Source: Desulfobacter sp. (GTDB lineage: Bacteria > Desulfobacterota > Desulfobacteria > Desulfobacterales > Desulfobacteraceae). From it: 64,000 bases of DNA. The position numbers and the translations under genes are program-made. Below the pieces are notes generated by a model that searched no databases, was not told the DNA's origin, and saw only the letters and a list, made by a program, of their open reading frames with translations. This document shows positions 46,024 to 55,288 of the stretch, in pieces; within the stretch, counting starts at the first letter, position 1, and every line of letters starts with the position of its first letter. Location: positions 387,501 to 451,500 of the forward strand of contig CP054838.1 in NCBI GenBank assembly GCA_028768545.1, written 5' to 3'.

Positions 46024-46596
46024 TTAAAACGCGCTGTCAATGGTTTTATCCAGTTCCTCTTCTCCGCCCATGATCGTAAAATTATGCCATCTGGCCTCTT
46101 TCTCTTTTATGGAAGAGAGCATCTGACGTTTGACAGACCCCTTGAGCGCCTCTGTGTCCAGAACCATGAGAACGTACAAATCTGAACTGGGAGCAATCCA
46201 TACATCCTTTTGGCTGGACCCGTTCAGGGTCTTTTGGGTCACCTGGTTGGAGACCTGTTTTCCCATACGGTCCGCGGTCTGGGTATTTCCCATCCCGGTC
46301 TGCAAGGCAAAATTTTTCACCAAAGAATGCACCCGGACCGACAATTGCCTGGCCAGTTCGTTCCGGGCCTGGGCCAGGGCCGCGGTTTTCGCAAACGGAA
46401 TGCCTGACTTTCCGATTCTTGCAGATCCCACCGCAGAAAAAACACCTGTTTCATGCCCAATCAACACCCACTCGGGTGCATTTTCAAACTCTTCTTCCAT
46501 GGCCTGGTTGTCAATATGCTTGTTGCCGCACCCCCAACCCACCATCACCGCCAGGATGAGAAGCATCCAATATCCATACCGCCTGTTTTTTCCCAC
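46024..46596 (-). CDS. LPP20-like lipoprotein
   Basis: A 190-residue lipoprotein with signal peptide and lipobox VGWGC (cleavage before GNKHID). PEWV followed by FSAVGSARIG and an alanine-rich helix with ARNELARQLSVRVHSLVKNF matches the LPP20 fold, in which a self-named enzyme-like domain is followed by a long helix. The function of the family is unknown. It is the last member of the LpoB/COG3014/LPP20 lipoprotein series and appears intact. Confidence 0.72.
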   Translation of the reverse strand: MGKNRRYGYWMLLILAVMVGWGCGNKHIDNQAMEEEFENAPEWVLIGHETGVFSAVGSARIGKSGIPFAKTAALAQARNELARQLSVRVHSLVKNFALQTGMGNTQTADRMGKQVSNQVTQKTLNGSSQKDVWIAPSSDLYVLMVLDTEALKGSVKRQMLSSIKEKEARWHNFTIMGGEEELDKTIDSAF

Positions 46597-46672
46597 AGAT
46601 CTCTCCTTTTTTATTTTTCCCCGTATCCAAAGGCAGCCAGAAGCCTTGCGGTTAATCTATCGCCCAGGGCGC

Positions 46673-47466
46673 TTACGGCCCTGTGCCCTGCCTCATTCTC
46701 GTCTGAATGTCCCTTGCGGATACTTTCATTGATCTGGACAAAAAGGGCTTGTTCGGGTGTTTCAAATACCTGGACACTGCCCTGGCCCTGACAAACCGGG
46801 TCGTGGCATTTTTCAGGCTCATGGGCGAGACCTCAACCATCCCCAGGATCTGGGCATTGGCCGCACCCGGATCATGAACCAAAGCGATCCCTTTCCTGCT
46901 CAACCCCTGGGCAATGATCTCTTTGACCCGGCTCCCCGACTCCCCCTGGACAAGGATATGAAGCCTGATTTCGGACTTGAGCGCCGCCTGTTCATCCATA
47001 ACAGCGCCCAGATCCACCCCGGTAAACGCCTCCACAGGATAATCAACCACCCTTAACCGGGATTCCAGAACCTGTCGGTCCAGGGCCAATGCCATGATCC
47101 TGTTCAAGGCGGCCATTCGGGACAGCCGGCCCTCCATGGTTTCAAGCACCCCGGCCTCGGCCTGGATCTGGTTGTCCACAAGCTCCAACCGGGACGTCCA
47201 GGTTCTGCCGGCATCTGCCTTGTCCAGAACGGCCAGGGCATAAAACAATCCAGAGGCGTCATCCTGCCAGGTTTTACCGATCCTGGCCCCCTGGAGGCGG
47301 ACATCCGAGGCAATGCGGACCTTTGACTCCATCTCTTTTTCAAAGATTTCAGCCTGATCTGCTGCCAGGGAAGACCGGGCAACGCTTGTAAACCGGGAGA
47401 CCACCCTGGATTCAAAAATCGCTGACAATTCAGCCATGGCCTGTTTGCGGGCATCCATAAGCGGAA
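46673..47466 (-). pseudogene. LPP20-like lipoprotein, 3' part after the IS3 insertion
   Basis: About 260 residues beginning DARKQAMAELSAIFESRVVS, the part of an LPP20-type protein that follows the YLKAVAEG motif. The ATG at 47458 is only an internal methionine. The missing start lies on the other side of the IS3 element (49073-49254). Joined at KTLP, the two parts give one lipoprotein of about 320 residues. A C-terminal domain (VSPMSLKNATTRFVRARAV) is beyond the usual LPP20 length. Confidence 0.8.
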
Positions 47467-47501
47467 TGTGTCAATGACAATGAGACACTTTATGCCTAAA
47501 A

Positions 47502-48496
47502 TTAGGCTCCAATCTTATCCTTCTCTTCCTGTTCCGGTTTGTTGATCCAGGCTGCTTCTGGTAAAGCTGGTGGCCGAGGGATTTTCCCCTTAAAGCGTAT
47601 TGGGTTTTTAATAAACGCCTCTTTCAAAGTTCTACAGCGAGACCCATAAATCTCTTTAGCAATGCCATAATGAAACTGTTCCGGGGTTACCAGGCCAATA
47701 CCAGAATGGTAATGCTCTTTGTTGTAATATCTAAAAAAATCCTGGCAAAAGGTTCTTGCATCCTCAATCGAACCAAAATGATTTGGAAATTTTGGACAAT
47801 ATTTCAATGTTTTAAATTGAGCTTCAGAGTAAGGGTTATCATTGCTGACGTGCGGTCTGCTGTGGGTTTTGGTTACCCCTAAATCGACAAGAAGCTGGGC
47901 AACCCCTTTGGATTTCATACTGGCTCCCCGATCTGCATGAAGTCCAAGCTGACCGGGTAATATATTTTGGTTTTCACAGGACTTCTCAATAAGCCTTTTG
48001 GCCAATGCTGTTTGTTCCCTATGGGCGACCATCCAGCCGACAACATACCTGCTGAAAATATCCATGATTACATACAGATAGAAATAAGTCCATTTTGTGA
48101 CGCTTTTCAACTTGGTAATATCCCAGGACCAGACCTGATTCGGTCCGGTTGCCAGCAATTCAGGTTTTTTATATTTCGGGCGATTTACCTGCCGTCTTCG
48201 TTCCGGCACAGAACCATGTTCTTTGTGAAGAAGCCGATACATCGTTCTGATGGAGCAATAGTATTTTCCTTGGCATAGACCTGGTATGGGGCCTGGTCTC
48301 GATACGTATCCGAGTGAAGAATATCCAAAACCGTTTGTTGTTCATCAGGGTTCAAAGAAAGAGGAGAACTGCCCCGCTTTGATTTTACATGTTTTTTCGG
48401 AGAATAAAACCTATAAAAAGATGAACGAGGGACACCGAAAGCCTCACATGAAGGCTTTTTCCCAATATCGTAACTTAACGTTAGGGCGGCATTCAT
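47502..48496 (-). pseudogene. IS3-family transposase OrfB, frameshifted
   Basis: The N-terminal part (48496 down to about 48270, to YQVYAKE) is in one frame. The catalytic part resumes in another frame with YYCSIRTMYRLLHKEH and runs to 47502. The DDE residues are all in the second frame: WSWDITKLK, GLHADRGASM and NPYSEAQFKTLK. The shift near 48270 makes this copy unlikely to transpose by itself. Confidence 0.8.
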
Positions 48497-49005
48497 CAGT
48501 CGTCTCCTTTGAGGTCGTCCAGATTTTGTTGGATTCCCAGGATCTGAGAAATTTTTTTTTGGGCTTCAATGATGAGTTCCGCCTGTTTTAACTTATGCTC
48601 TAATTTAGATTTTTCTTTTTGAAGTCTGGCGACCTCTGTTGCCAATGGGTTCTTCTCTTTGGATTTCCTCCCTCGCTTTCGAGGTGCCATGGCGTTGAGA
48701 AGTCCTTTATTCCGGGCTTTGCGCCAATCGGCTAAATTTGAAGAATAGAGGCCCTCTCTTCGAAGTATCCTACCTATTCCTCCGGATTCATTGCAGTTTT
48801 CAACCTCTTGGAGAATACGCAGTTTATAAGAAGCAGTGAAATTACGCCGGGGCTTTTTCTCAGGAACTTCAGGATCAGGGATTGAATCCTGTCCCCCCAA
48901 GGAGGCACCAATTCCAGTCGCCCTATGGGCTCCTTCCATTGGTGCCTCCTTGGGGGCTGCCTGTTTTTCGGACTCTGGTAGTGGGTTCATTTTTATCGGT
49001 TTCAT
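48496..49005 (-). CDS. IS3-family OrfA (helix-turn-helix protein)
   Basis: A 169-residue OrfA with a helix-turn-helix region (RNFTASYKLRILQEVENCNE, IGRILRREGLYSSNLADWRK) and a C-terminal coiled coil (EVARLQKEKSKLEHKLKQAE). This resembles IS3-family OrfA proteins that normally fuse to OrfB by a -1 frameshift. Its stop overlaps the OrfB start. Confidence 0.85.
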   Translation of the reverse strand: MKPIKMNPLPESEKQAAPKEAPMEGAHRATGIGASLGGQDSIPDPEVPEKKPRRNFTASYKLRILQEVENCNESGGIGRILRREGLYSSNLADWRKARNKGLLNAMAPRKRGRKSKEKNPLATEVARLQKEKSKLEHKLKQAELIIEAQKKISQILGIQQNLDDLKGDD

Positions 49006-49072
49006 ATAAGTATTGCCTTACCCGCCCTACACTAATTTATCAAGGGGTAAGTGTCTCACTTATATTGTCACA

Positions 49073-49254
49073 GAGGGAAGGGTTTTGCCCTCTGCCACGG
49101 CCTTTAAATACCGCTCATCTGGAAAATCAGGGCCTGCAGCAGGTTCCGGGGAAGGCGATCTTGCACATCCCCCTGCCAGGACCAAGGCCAAAAATACGAT
49201 TACACTTGTCTGCCGTTTCAGGCAGGTTCCGAACCGGGCTGTTGAGCTGATCAT
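49073..49254 (-). pseudogene. LPP20-like lipoprotein, 5' part before the IS3 insertion
   Basis: Encodes a signal peptide with lipobox LAGGC, then SPEPAAGPDFPDERYLKAVAEGKTLP, the expected opening of an LPP20-type lipoprotein. The frame is ended by the IS3 sequence. The ATG overlaps the stop of the COG3014-type gene (ATGA), showing that the genes were translationally coupled before the insertions. Confidence 0.8.
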
Positions 49255-49323
49255 TGAAACGCCCTCCCCAAAGAATCATTTACCACAATATACGATATTT
49301 GTCCGGCCTTCACCAGAAGGTTT
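49251..49323 (-). pseudogene. COG3014-type lipoprotein, 3' end beyond the ISAs1 insertion
   Basis: Reading out of the ISAs1 end, one frame gives NLLVKAGQISYIVVNDSLG, then RAFQ and TGA (49251-49253). It joins exactly, across the 10-base target repeat, to the frame RDRKIHKNLL on the other side of the element at 51694. It is therefore the last about 22 codons of the split gene. Confidence 0.82.
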
Positions 49324-49477
49324 CAGGGCTCACGCATGTAAATATTGTAAAGTGCCTATAGTTTTGATTGGTTCAAGTATCATCCAAACATAACTTCCTC
49401 CAGATATTTGATATCCATAGCAGCATTCAACCTTTTGGTTTTTACACTCCCTTTAAATGTCTTATTGTTCCGTAATA

Positions 49478-50378
49478 TAGCAGAGCAAACAATTACTTGA
49501 ACAAGGATTTATACAACTTATATTTTCCCCATGAGATATTCATCAGATTTACGCAAACGCGTTATAGATTTTGTAGAAAATGGAGGAAGCAAGACGGAAG
49601 CTGCCAGTCAGTTTAATGTATCCCGTGGAAGTGTTCACAACTGGACGTCTGCCGAAGATGGTTTGTCATACAAGAAACCCGGTCCAAAAGGACCACGAAG
49701 TTTGGATCTGGAAGCTTTGCGCCTCCATGTGGAGACAAATGATGACATGACACAATCGGAAAGGGCGCAGCATTTCGGAGTATCCCGTGCCTGTATCTGG
49801 TATAATATGAAACAACTCGGAATCACTCGAAAAAAAAGATGACGGGATACAGGGAGCGAAGCGACAGCAAAAGAAAGGCATATCTTCGTCTTCGTGAACG
49901 TTATGTACGTCGTTGCAAAACGTTTGTTTATGTTGATGAAAGCGGCTTTTCGCCTTATACAACCCGTCGCTATGGATATGCTCTCAAAGGGCAGCGTGTT
50001 CATGGTTTGATTGCAGGAACAAAGCACCCTCGAACGTCTTTGATTGCTGCCCGCATCGAATATAGTTTTGAAGAACCATTTTTGTTTCAGGGAACATGCA
50101 ATGCGGATATCTTTAATGCTTGGATCGAACACCAGTTGAGTCCACATCTGAACGATAATCATGTCGTTGTGATGGATAACGCATCCTTCCACAAGGGCGA
50201 AGAAACCAAATATTTGATAGAAAGAACTGGTGCAGCTCTTTTGTTTTTGCCCCCGTATTCACCGGATCTCAATCCGATTGAACACGATTTTGCGGCCCTA
50301 AAAACCATCCGTGAATACAATGAAAACGAAACGATTGATGAAATTATCAGGATGTATAAATAATTATCGGCATTGCTA
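49478..50378 (+). mobile_element. IS630-family element nested in ISAs1, TA target
   Basis: The ends TAGCAGAGC (left) and TAGCAATGC (right, opposite strand) are imperfect inverted repeats. TA duplications flank it at 49476-49477 and 50379-50380. The second, truncated copy at 59475 begins at the same base after a TA. The host ISAs1 frame is restored exactly by its removal, which confirms the boundaries. Confidence 0.9.
49531..50363 (+). CDS. IS630-family transposase in two frames (OrfA 49531-49842, OrfB 49839-50363)
   Basis: OrfA (103 residues) is the DNA-binding part (RYSSDLRKRVIDFVENGGS, two helix-turn-helix units). OrfB (174 residues) holds the catalytic domain: FVYVDESGF, VVVMDNASFHKG and FLPPYSPDLNPIEHDF. 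They overlap at CGAAAAAAAAGATGA, and a -1 slip on the A8 run fuses GITRKKK to MTGYRERSDSKR. This looks like programmed frameshifting. The element appears functional. Confidence 0.88.
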
Positions 50379-51407
50379 TAAATTTAATGCAATGTGCCGA
50401 ATCGCTGCAAAATTCTCAGGAGAGTTCCCCTTTCTGACTCTGCTTTCGTCTTCACGGAACGCAATATCCAATACCCAATGCACTGAATTTTCAATTCCCC
50501 AATGCCTCCTGACAGCATTACCAAAAATATTGGGGTCGCTATCCAGGCTCGATATATAATATCGCTTTTCATGACTGATCTGGCCGTCCATTTCCCGGGT
50601 GGATTCAATCATTCCAATATTTTTCAAACCTTTCCAACTTTTTTTATCTTCAAACCAATCAATATCAGAGGTTATCACAGCCCTGCGCGTTTCGACTCGA
50701 CCGTGCCCTCCGTCAACACTGGTCTGTTCATTAAACTGGTACCCCTGATTTTTCATTTCTTCCATTTTATTGAAAAAAAGTACCGCTTCATCATGCAAGG
50801 TTTTATGATTTTCTTTCAGGGCAAGGACATAGTCACACCCTTTGTTTATTATGGTTTCAGCGATTTTCTTTTGAGTGCCCATGGCATCAATGGTTATAAT
50901 GCAGCCCGAGATATCTAAAAGTTTTAAAAGATTTGGAATGGCCGTAATTTCATTTGATTTTTCTTCGGTTTTTAATTGCCCTAAAACCACTTTATTAGAC
51001 GAAGCCCACGCACTGATCATATGAATGGCTTTCTTATCATTGGAGGTATCGTGTGAACGCCTTAGAGTTTTGCCGTCGATTGCAATGACTTGACCTTTGG
51101 TCATCTTTGCAACCGACTGAACCCAGTGCATAAAACTGCTCTGAAATTCATTCGGGTTCATCCTTTCAAAAATTCTGCCAAAGGTGTCATGGGAGGGTAT
51201 CCCATGGGGAAGGCTTAGAAATTTTGACAACCACCTTTTTCTCTTTTTGCCAAAGTTTTCAATTTGCTCATAAGTGTCTGCGCCAGCAACTACCGCACAA
51301 ATTGCGATGATGACGACATCAATTAAATTATGAAGCTTATTGTGGTGTCTGGGGTCCTGAATATTGTCAAAAAAAGTTTCAAGAGATTTTTTTTCGTTCA
51401 TTGGCAA
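50379..51407 (-). pseudogene. ISAs1-family transposase, split by the IS630 element
   Basis: The main part has 343 residues with Asp111, Asp174, Glu306 and the RED-type segment AFREDESRVRKG. It ends at IALNL, where TAG is contributed by the IS630 end. The remaining 31 codons lie beyond the guest at 49380-49477 (LRNNKTFKGSVKTKRLNAA to EEVMFG and TGA). Removing the IS630 and one TA restores a 374-residue transposase in frame. Confidence 0.92.
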
Positions 51408-51684
51408 CTCCTTGTGTTTATTGCCATATATATCGTATCTGTGCAGCGATGTCTAGGAAAATTTTGTTCGATGCTCATATACTATAGCAAGCCAGGAGAG
51501 CCAGACTGGGATAGGGTGAAGGGGGTGGAGTGGCGTAAATGAGCGGCCCGCCAGGACGGCATAGGTCCGATCATTTCCGCTTCTTAAGCGGTCAGGACGA
51601 CCGCTTAAGATTTAACGGAATCCCCCTCACCTATTCCAGCCGGGTAAGGACGAATCTTAATAAAAGTTACATGCGATGACCCTG

Positions 51685-52837
51685 CAGAAGGTTTTTATGA
51701 ATTTTTCTGTCCCGGGTGCCCATGGCAGCCTGCCATTGTCCAGGGGGCAAAAAAAACCGTCTCATATAAATCTGGCCGGGCAGGGTCCGCCAGGACCGGG
51801 TATCTGCATGCTCAACCAGGGTATTTAAAATATTTAAATACATTTTCAACGGTCTTCTGGGTTTCCTTGTTATCATTTTTGGCAATCTGGTGAATCACTG
51901 CCTGTTTAGCCGCGGCCCGGGCAATGGCTGAAAGATCAGAAACCAACGCCCCCTTTTTTTCAATGGTTTGCCCGGTTTGGGATCTCAGGCAAAAAACAGG
52001 GGCAATTCCCGGGGGATCCTGAGGGGCAAACTTCGGAAAGGCAATGGTCAAGGGGCCATGGGTCGTGGGAACCATGACCCGGTCCTCTTTTTTGGGGGGC
52101 ATTTTCCCTGCCAGCTGAATCCAGACCACCTGGCCCGAACCCGGGGGCGTTTTTTCATGGAAAAAATCCCCATATCCCGTTAGGACTTCCATGGCATCCA
52201 TGACCCGGCCTGTTTTTCTGGCCGCACGAAACAGGTCCGGCCCCAGATCCCGGGGCATGCCTGTCCCATAATTTTTTTCATAGTCTTGATAGGTTTCCAC
52301 CGCTTTTTTATAGTCGATAAACGCCCCGGAAACGTCATTGTCCGCCTCTCTGAGAATCCCGCTCAGATAACGGGCAAAGGCATCTTCCCTGTACACATTT
52401 TTTGAGTCATACTTGTCATTGAACAGGGTCAGCAAAGAGTCCAGGCGACGGCATTCCACCAGGGCTTCCCGGGGCTGGCCCTCATCCAGAAAGGTCAGGG
52501 CGGACATGAGATGAATCATGGCCCGTTCAAAATCATCTCCCGGGTAGGCCAGGACATACTCATTGGTCACAAAGGAGATGGCTTCCCTGGACAGGCTCAG
52601 GGTATAAAGCTGCTCAGCCAAATCTTCGGCAGCCCTGAAATGTTTCTGGGCCCCATTAAAATCCCGGCATTCCATCTGAACCATGGCCGAATCCAGATGG
52701 AACAAGAGGGCGTCATTTTCCCCGTAATCTGATTCATGGGCAGCCATCAGGTCAATGGCTGCCTGACAATCGTTGCCGGACAGATGCCGATCTAAAACAT
52801 CATAGGGAACGTGGGAGGCACACCCGGTAAACAACAC
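51685..52837 (-). pseudogene. COG3014-type lipoprotein, 5' part, split by ISAs1 and frameshifted
   Basis: The lipobox is LFTGC and the body is helical, tetratricopeptide-like (LSGNDCQAAIDLMAAH, FNGAQKHFRAAEDLAEQ, GQPREALVECRRL, GAFIDYKKAVETYQ), as in COG3014 lipoproteins. Near 51832 a TTTT puts the frame out and it stops at 51812. With one T less it continues LNTLVEHADTRSWRTLPGQI to the ISAs1 insertion at 51694. The start is uncertain: GTG at 52837 leaves a short signal peptide, and the frame is open upstream with hydrophobic residues. The operon position is between lpoB and the LPP20-like gene. Confidence 0.8.
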
Positions 52838-52884
52838 TCCCAGGGCAAGAACAGTCCAATGCCCGAAACAAAAAAGATGTCTGA

Positions 52885-53484
52885 TTAGAACCAGAATTTT
52901 TTCTTTTCCACCATTTTTTTAATCTTTTTCTCTCCCAGCCACACCTTTTTATGGGACTGGATATGGATCAGTTCCAGGTTGACCTGGTAGTATTTCACCT
53001 CTTTTCCTTCCACCCGATCGGAAATGGTATTGATATCGCCTTGAAGCATGAAATCCGCCCCCGTTTCCATGCCGTCCTCCTTGGCGGTTTCTTCTGAAGA
53101 ATGGGTGACCTGATCCTGGCGTTCGGCCCGGACTTCCATCCGTTCCTGGCTGCTTGCCACAAGATCCACCTCACCGGAGTTGACCAGGGCCCGCTCCAGA
53201 TCCTTGACAAAGGTCTGGGTGTTGATATGTTCATCACTCCTGTTGCGCACCGTGCCCACAATCACGGCAGGGGCCTGTCCCTGGTGGGACACCCGATAAT
53301 CCCCCACCCAGGGCCTTGTCATCACATCCTGAACCATCTCCTCGGATACCAGCCTGGAGTCCGTGTCATTCCACCGCCCGCTCAGATCAATGGTCTTGTC
53401 CACCGCCACCCGGTCAACCCGGGTGGAGCTGCACCCGGCAACCGCCAAAATAATCCCCCGGCCTGCCCGTTTCAATGCCTTCAT
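52885..53484 (-). CDS. lpoB: LpoB-like penicillin-binding protein activator lipoprotein
   Basis: A 199-residue outer-membrane lipoprotein with lipobox VAGC. The domain VAVDKTIDLSGRWNDTDSRLV, MTRPWVGDYR, VIVGTVRNRSDEHINTQTF, GADFMLQGDINTI and YQVNLELI matches the LpoB/YcfM fold. In Enterobacteria LpoB reaches through peptidoglycan to activate PBP1b; here the partner is inferred. It is first in a lipoprotein series (COG3014 type and two LPP20-like) of which the middle two are disrupted. Confidence 0.85.
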   Translation of the reverse strand: MKALKRAGRGIILAVAGCSSTRVDRVAVDKTIDLSGRWNDTDSRLVSEEMVQDVMTRPWVGDYRVSHQGQAPAVIVGTVRNRSDEHINTQTFVKDLERALVNSGEVDLVASSQERMEVRAERQDQVTHSSEETAKEDGMETGADFMLQGDINTISDRVEGKEVKYYQVNLELIHIQSHKKVWLGEKKIKKMVEKKKFWF

Positions 53485-53519
53485 TTATATTTTCCTTTTT
53501 TAGTCAATGGATCTGTTCT

Positions 53520-55064
53520 TTAAACGATTTTTTTTTGTAAAACGCTGTTCCGTCCAAAGGGAATATTAAGCTTTTTCATCCTTTTGCGCAAGGTGGAGGG
53601 ATTAATTTTCAACAGGGTTGACGCCCCCTTTTCCCCTTCCACACGGCCATTACAAAGATCCATGGCCTGGCGGATATGGGCGGAGATCACCTGGTCCAGA
53701 CCAACAAACCCCTCTTTTGCAGGTCCCTGGATGGGCTGGGCCGGCAGGGCGGTAATCTCTTTAAAAAGAAGCCCGCCTTCCCGGTCCAGAATCATGGACC
53801 GCTCCACGGCATTTTCAAGCTCCCTGACATTGCCGGGCCAGGCATAGGCCATAAGCCCGTCCATGACATGGGCGGATACCCAAGGAATTTTGAGCAGTTT
53901 CATCTCCCTGGCTTTTTTTAAAATAAAATGATCCACCAGGGCCGGAATATCCCCTGCCCGGTTGCGCAAGGGGGGAATGGTAATGGGAAAGACCCTGAGC
54001 CGAAAAAACAGATCCGGCCGGAACCGGTTTTGGGCCATCATCTCTTCTAAATTCCGGTGGGTGGCGGCAATGACCCTGATATTGACCCGTATGGTCTCGG
54101 TTCCGCCCACCCGGTCGATCTCCTTTTCCTGGAGCACCCGCAAAAGGCGGATCTGGGCTTCGGCACTCAGTTCTCCGATTTCATCCAGAAACAAGGTCCC
54201 CCCCCGGGCCCGCTCAATCCGTCCCCGCTTTCTGGCCACTGCCCCTGTAAAGGCCCCTTTTTCATACCCGAAAAGCTCAGAATCCAGAAGGGAGGCCGGG
54301 ATGGCCCCGCAGTTGACCCGGATAAAAGGGCCCTGGTTTCGAAGGGAAAAATTATGAATGGCATTGGCAATCACCTCCTTGCCCGTGCCGGTCTCGCCGA
54401 ACAACAGCACCGGACTTTCCAGGGGAGAAACCTGGTGGACCATTTTCATCACCCCTTCAAGGCCCTGGCCCGCTCCGATCACGGTTTCTCCGGCCATACG
54501 GTTCAGCTCATCCTGGAAATACCGGTTATCGTCTGCCAACAGCTCTTTTAAATTTTTCAGCTCCCTGAACCTGAGGGAATTGGTCAGGGCAATGGCGCAG
54601 GGCTTGTCCAGCAGGCTCAGCAGCCGGACATGGTCATCTGAAAACCGGGTTTTGCCATTGTTGAACACGGAAAAAATACCCAGCATGGTCCCTTCGAGCA
54701 CCAGGTCAATGACCACGGCAGACAAATCCCAGGCCTTGAGCCGGTCTGCCACAGGTCCTGTGATGGGATCATCTCCCAAACGGTCTATGGACCTAACCCG
54801 GTCCAGCCGTCGCTCTTCAATGAGGGTGCGCCCCTGTCCGGACAGAGGAATCTTCATGGACATGGCCTGGCCCCCATTGGGTGCGGCCAGGGCCAGGGTC
54901 TCCACAACACCGGCATCCCTGTGATAAACATGGAACCCCATCTGGTCTGCGGGCATGAACTTTCTGACATAGAGCAGGCAGTGGTGAAGGGCCCGCTCAA
55001 TTTCAAGGCTCGAACAAAGCTTTAGGGTGGCTTCCCTGAAAAAATCGTTTTCATTCATCTCCAT
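53520..55064 (-). CDS. sigma-54-dependent transcriptional activator with GAF domain
   Basis: A 514-residue enhancer-binding protein: an N-terminal GAF sensor domain (about 15-165), an AAA+ domain with Walker A GETGTGKE (223-230), the sigma-54 contact loop GAFTGA (270-275) and Walker B LFLDEIGE (291-298). A Fis-type HTH closes it (about 475-505, GASTLLKINPSTLRKRMKKL). It is divergent from the beta-oxidation operon, whose upstream region has a -24/-12 promoter, so it is the likely activator. Domain order and GAF resemble NorR/FhlA-type proteins. Its signal is unknown. Confidence 0.92.
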   Translation of the reverse strand: MEMNENDFFREATLKLCSSLEIERALHHCLLYVRKFMPADQMGFHVYHRDAGVVETLALAAPNGGQAMSMKIPLSGQGRTLIEERRLDRVRSIDRLGDDPITGPVADRLKAWDLSAVVIDLVLEGTMLGIFSVFNNGKTRFSDDHVRLLSLLDKPCAIALTNSLRFRELKNLKELLADDNRYFQDELNRMAGETVIGAGQGLEGVMKMVHQVSPLESPVLLFGETGTGKEVIANAIHNFSLRNQGPFIRVNCGAIPASLLDSELFGYEKGAFTGAVARKRGRIERARGGTLFLDEIGELSAEAQIRLLRVLQEKEIDRVGGTETIRVNIRVIAATHRNLEEMMAQNRFRPDLFFRLRVFPITIPPLRNRAGDIPALVDHFILKKAREMKLLKIPWVSAHVMDGLMAYAWPGNVRELENAVERSMILDREGGLLFKEITALPAQPIQGPAKEGFVGLDQVISAHIRQAMDLCNGRVEGEKGASTLLKINPSTLRKRMKKLNIPFGRNSVLQKKIV

Positions 55065-55107
55065 GGTATCGCTCCTCTGCCGGGTAAAGATAAAAAAGGC
55101 TTTCAGA

Positions 55108-55170
55108 CTGTCCCATAAGACAGATTATTACAAATCCGGAAAATAGAACAGAAAAAACTTTTCCATGGAA
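55108..55170. promoter_or_regulatory. candidate upstream activator sites for the sigma-54 promoter
   Basis: Two palindromes lie 65-140 bases upstream of the -24 box: CTGTCCCATAAGACAG (55108-55123, 5-bp arms) and TTCCATGGAA (55161-55170, perfect). The position suits enhancer sites for the divergent activator. Binding is inferred only from symmetry and position. Confidence 0.35.
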
Positions 55171-55234
55171 CAGAAATCTTAATTTTATGGCCAGGCAAAG
55201 GGCCGCAGCCCTCTCCTTTGGGCCTTTGAAATCC

Positions 55235-55250
55235 TGGCATGAATATTGCT
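55235..55250 (+). promoter_or_regulatory. sigma-54 (-24/-12) promoter of the beta-oxidation operon
   Basis: TGGCATGAATATTGCT matches the sigma-54 consensus (TGGCAC-N5-TTGC) with the required GG-N10-GC spacing. One base of the -24 element differs (T for C). Start expected near 55262, 27 bases ahead of the first ATG at 55289. The adjacent divergent gene encodes a sigma-54 activator, which strengthens the call. Confidence 0.8.
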
Positions 55251-55288
55251 TAAATTTGTTCAGAATATAACACAAAGGGAGGAGAGCA

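Larger units (their letters stand above)
47467..49072 (-). mobile_element. IS3-family element (IS150-like) inserted in an LPP20-like gene
   Basis: The ends form a 24-base imperfect inverted repeat; both start TGTG and share TGAGACACTT (47467 side and 49072 side). Inside are a two-frame orfA/orfB arrangement. A GGAA repeat flanks it if three more bases (49073-49075) belong to the element; otherwise no target duplication is visible. Right boundary is uncertain by about three bases. Confidence 0.85.
49324..51684 (-). mobile_element. ISAs1-family element with a nested IS630 element and 10-bp target duplication
   Basis: The ends are CAGGGCTCACGCATGTAA (49324) and, on the other strand, CAGGGTCATCGCATGTAA (51684). 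The direct repeat CAGAAGGTTT flanks it at 49314-49323 and 51685-51694, proving transposition into the COG3014-type gene. An IS630-type element (49478-50378) has jumped into its transposase gene at a TA. Without the guest the element would be about 1458 bp. It is nearly identical to the copy at 4302-7026. Confidence 0.93.

Noticed and set aside
47467..49072. A 4-bp target duplication (GGAA) for the IS3 element
   Set aside because: It only works if three extra bases outside the matched inverted repeat are counted as part of the element, so I do not treat it as established.
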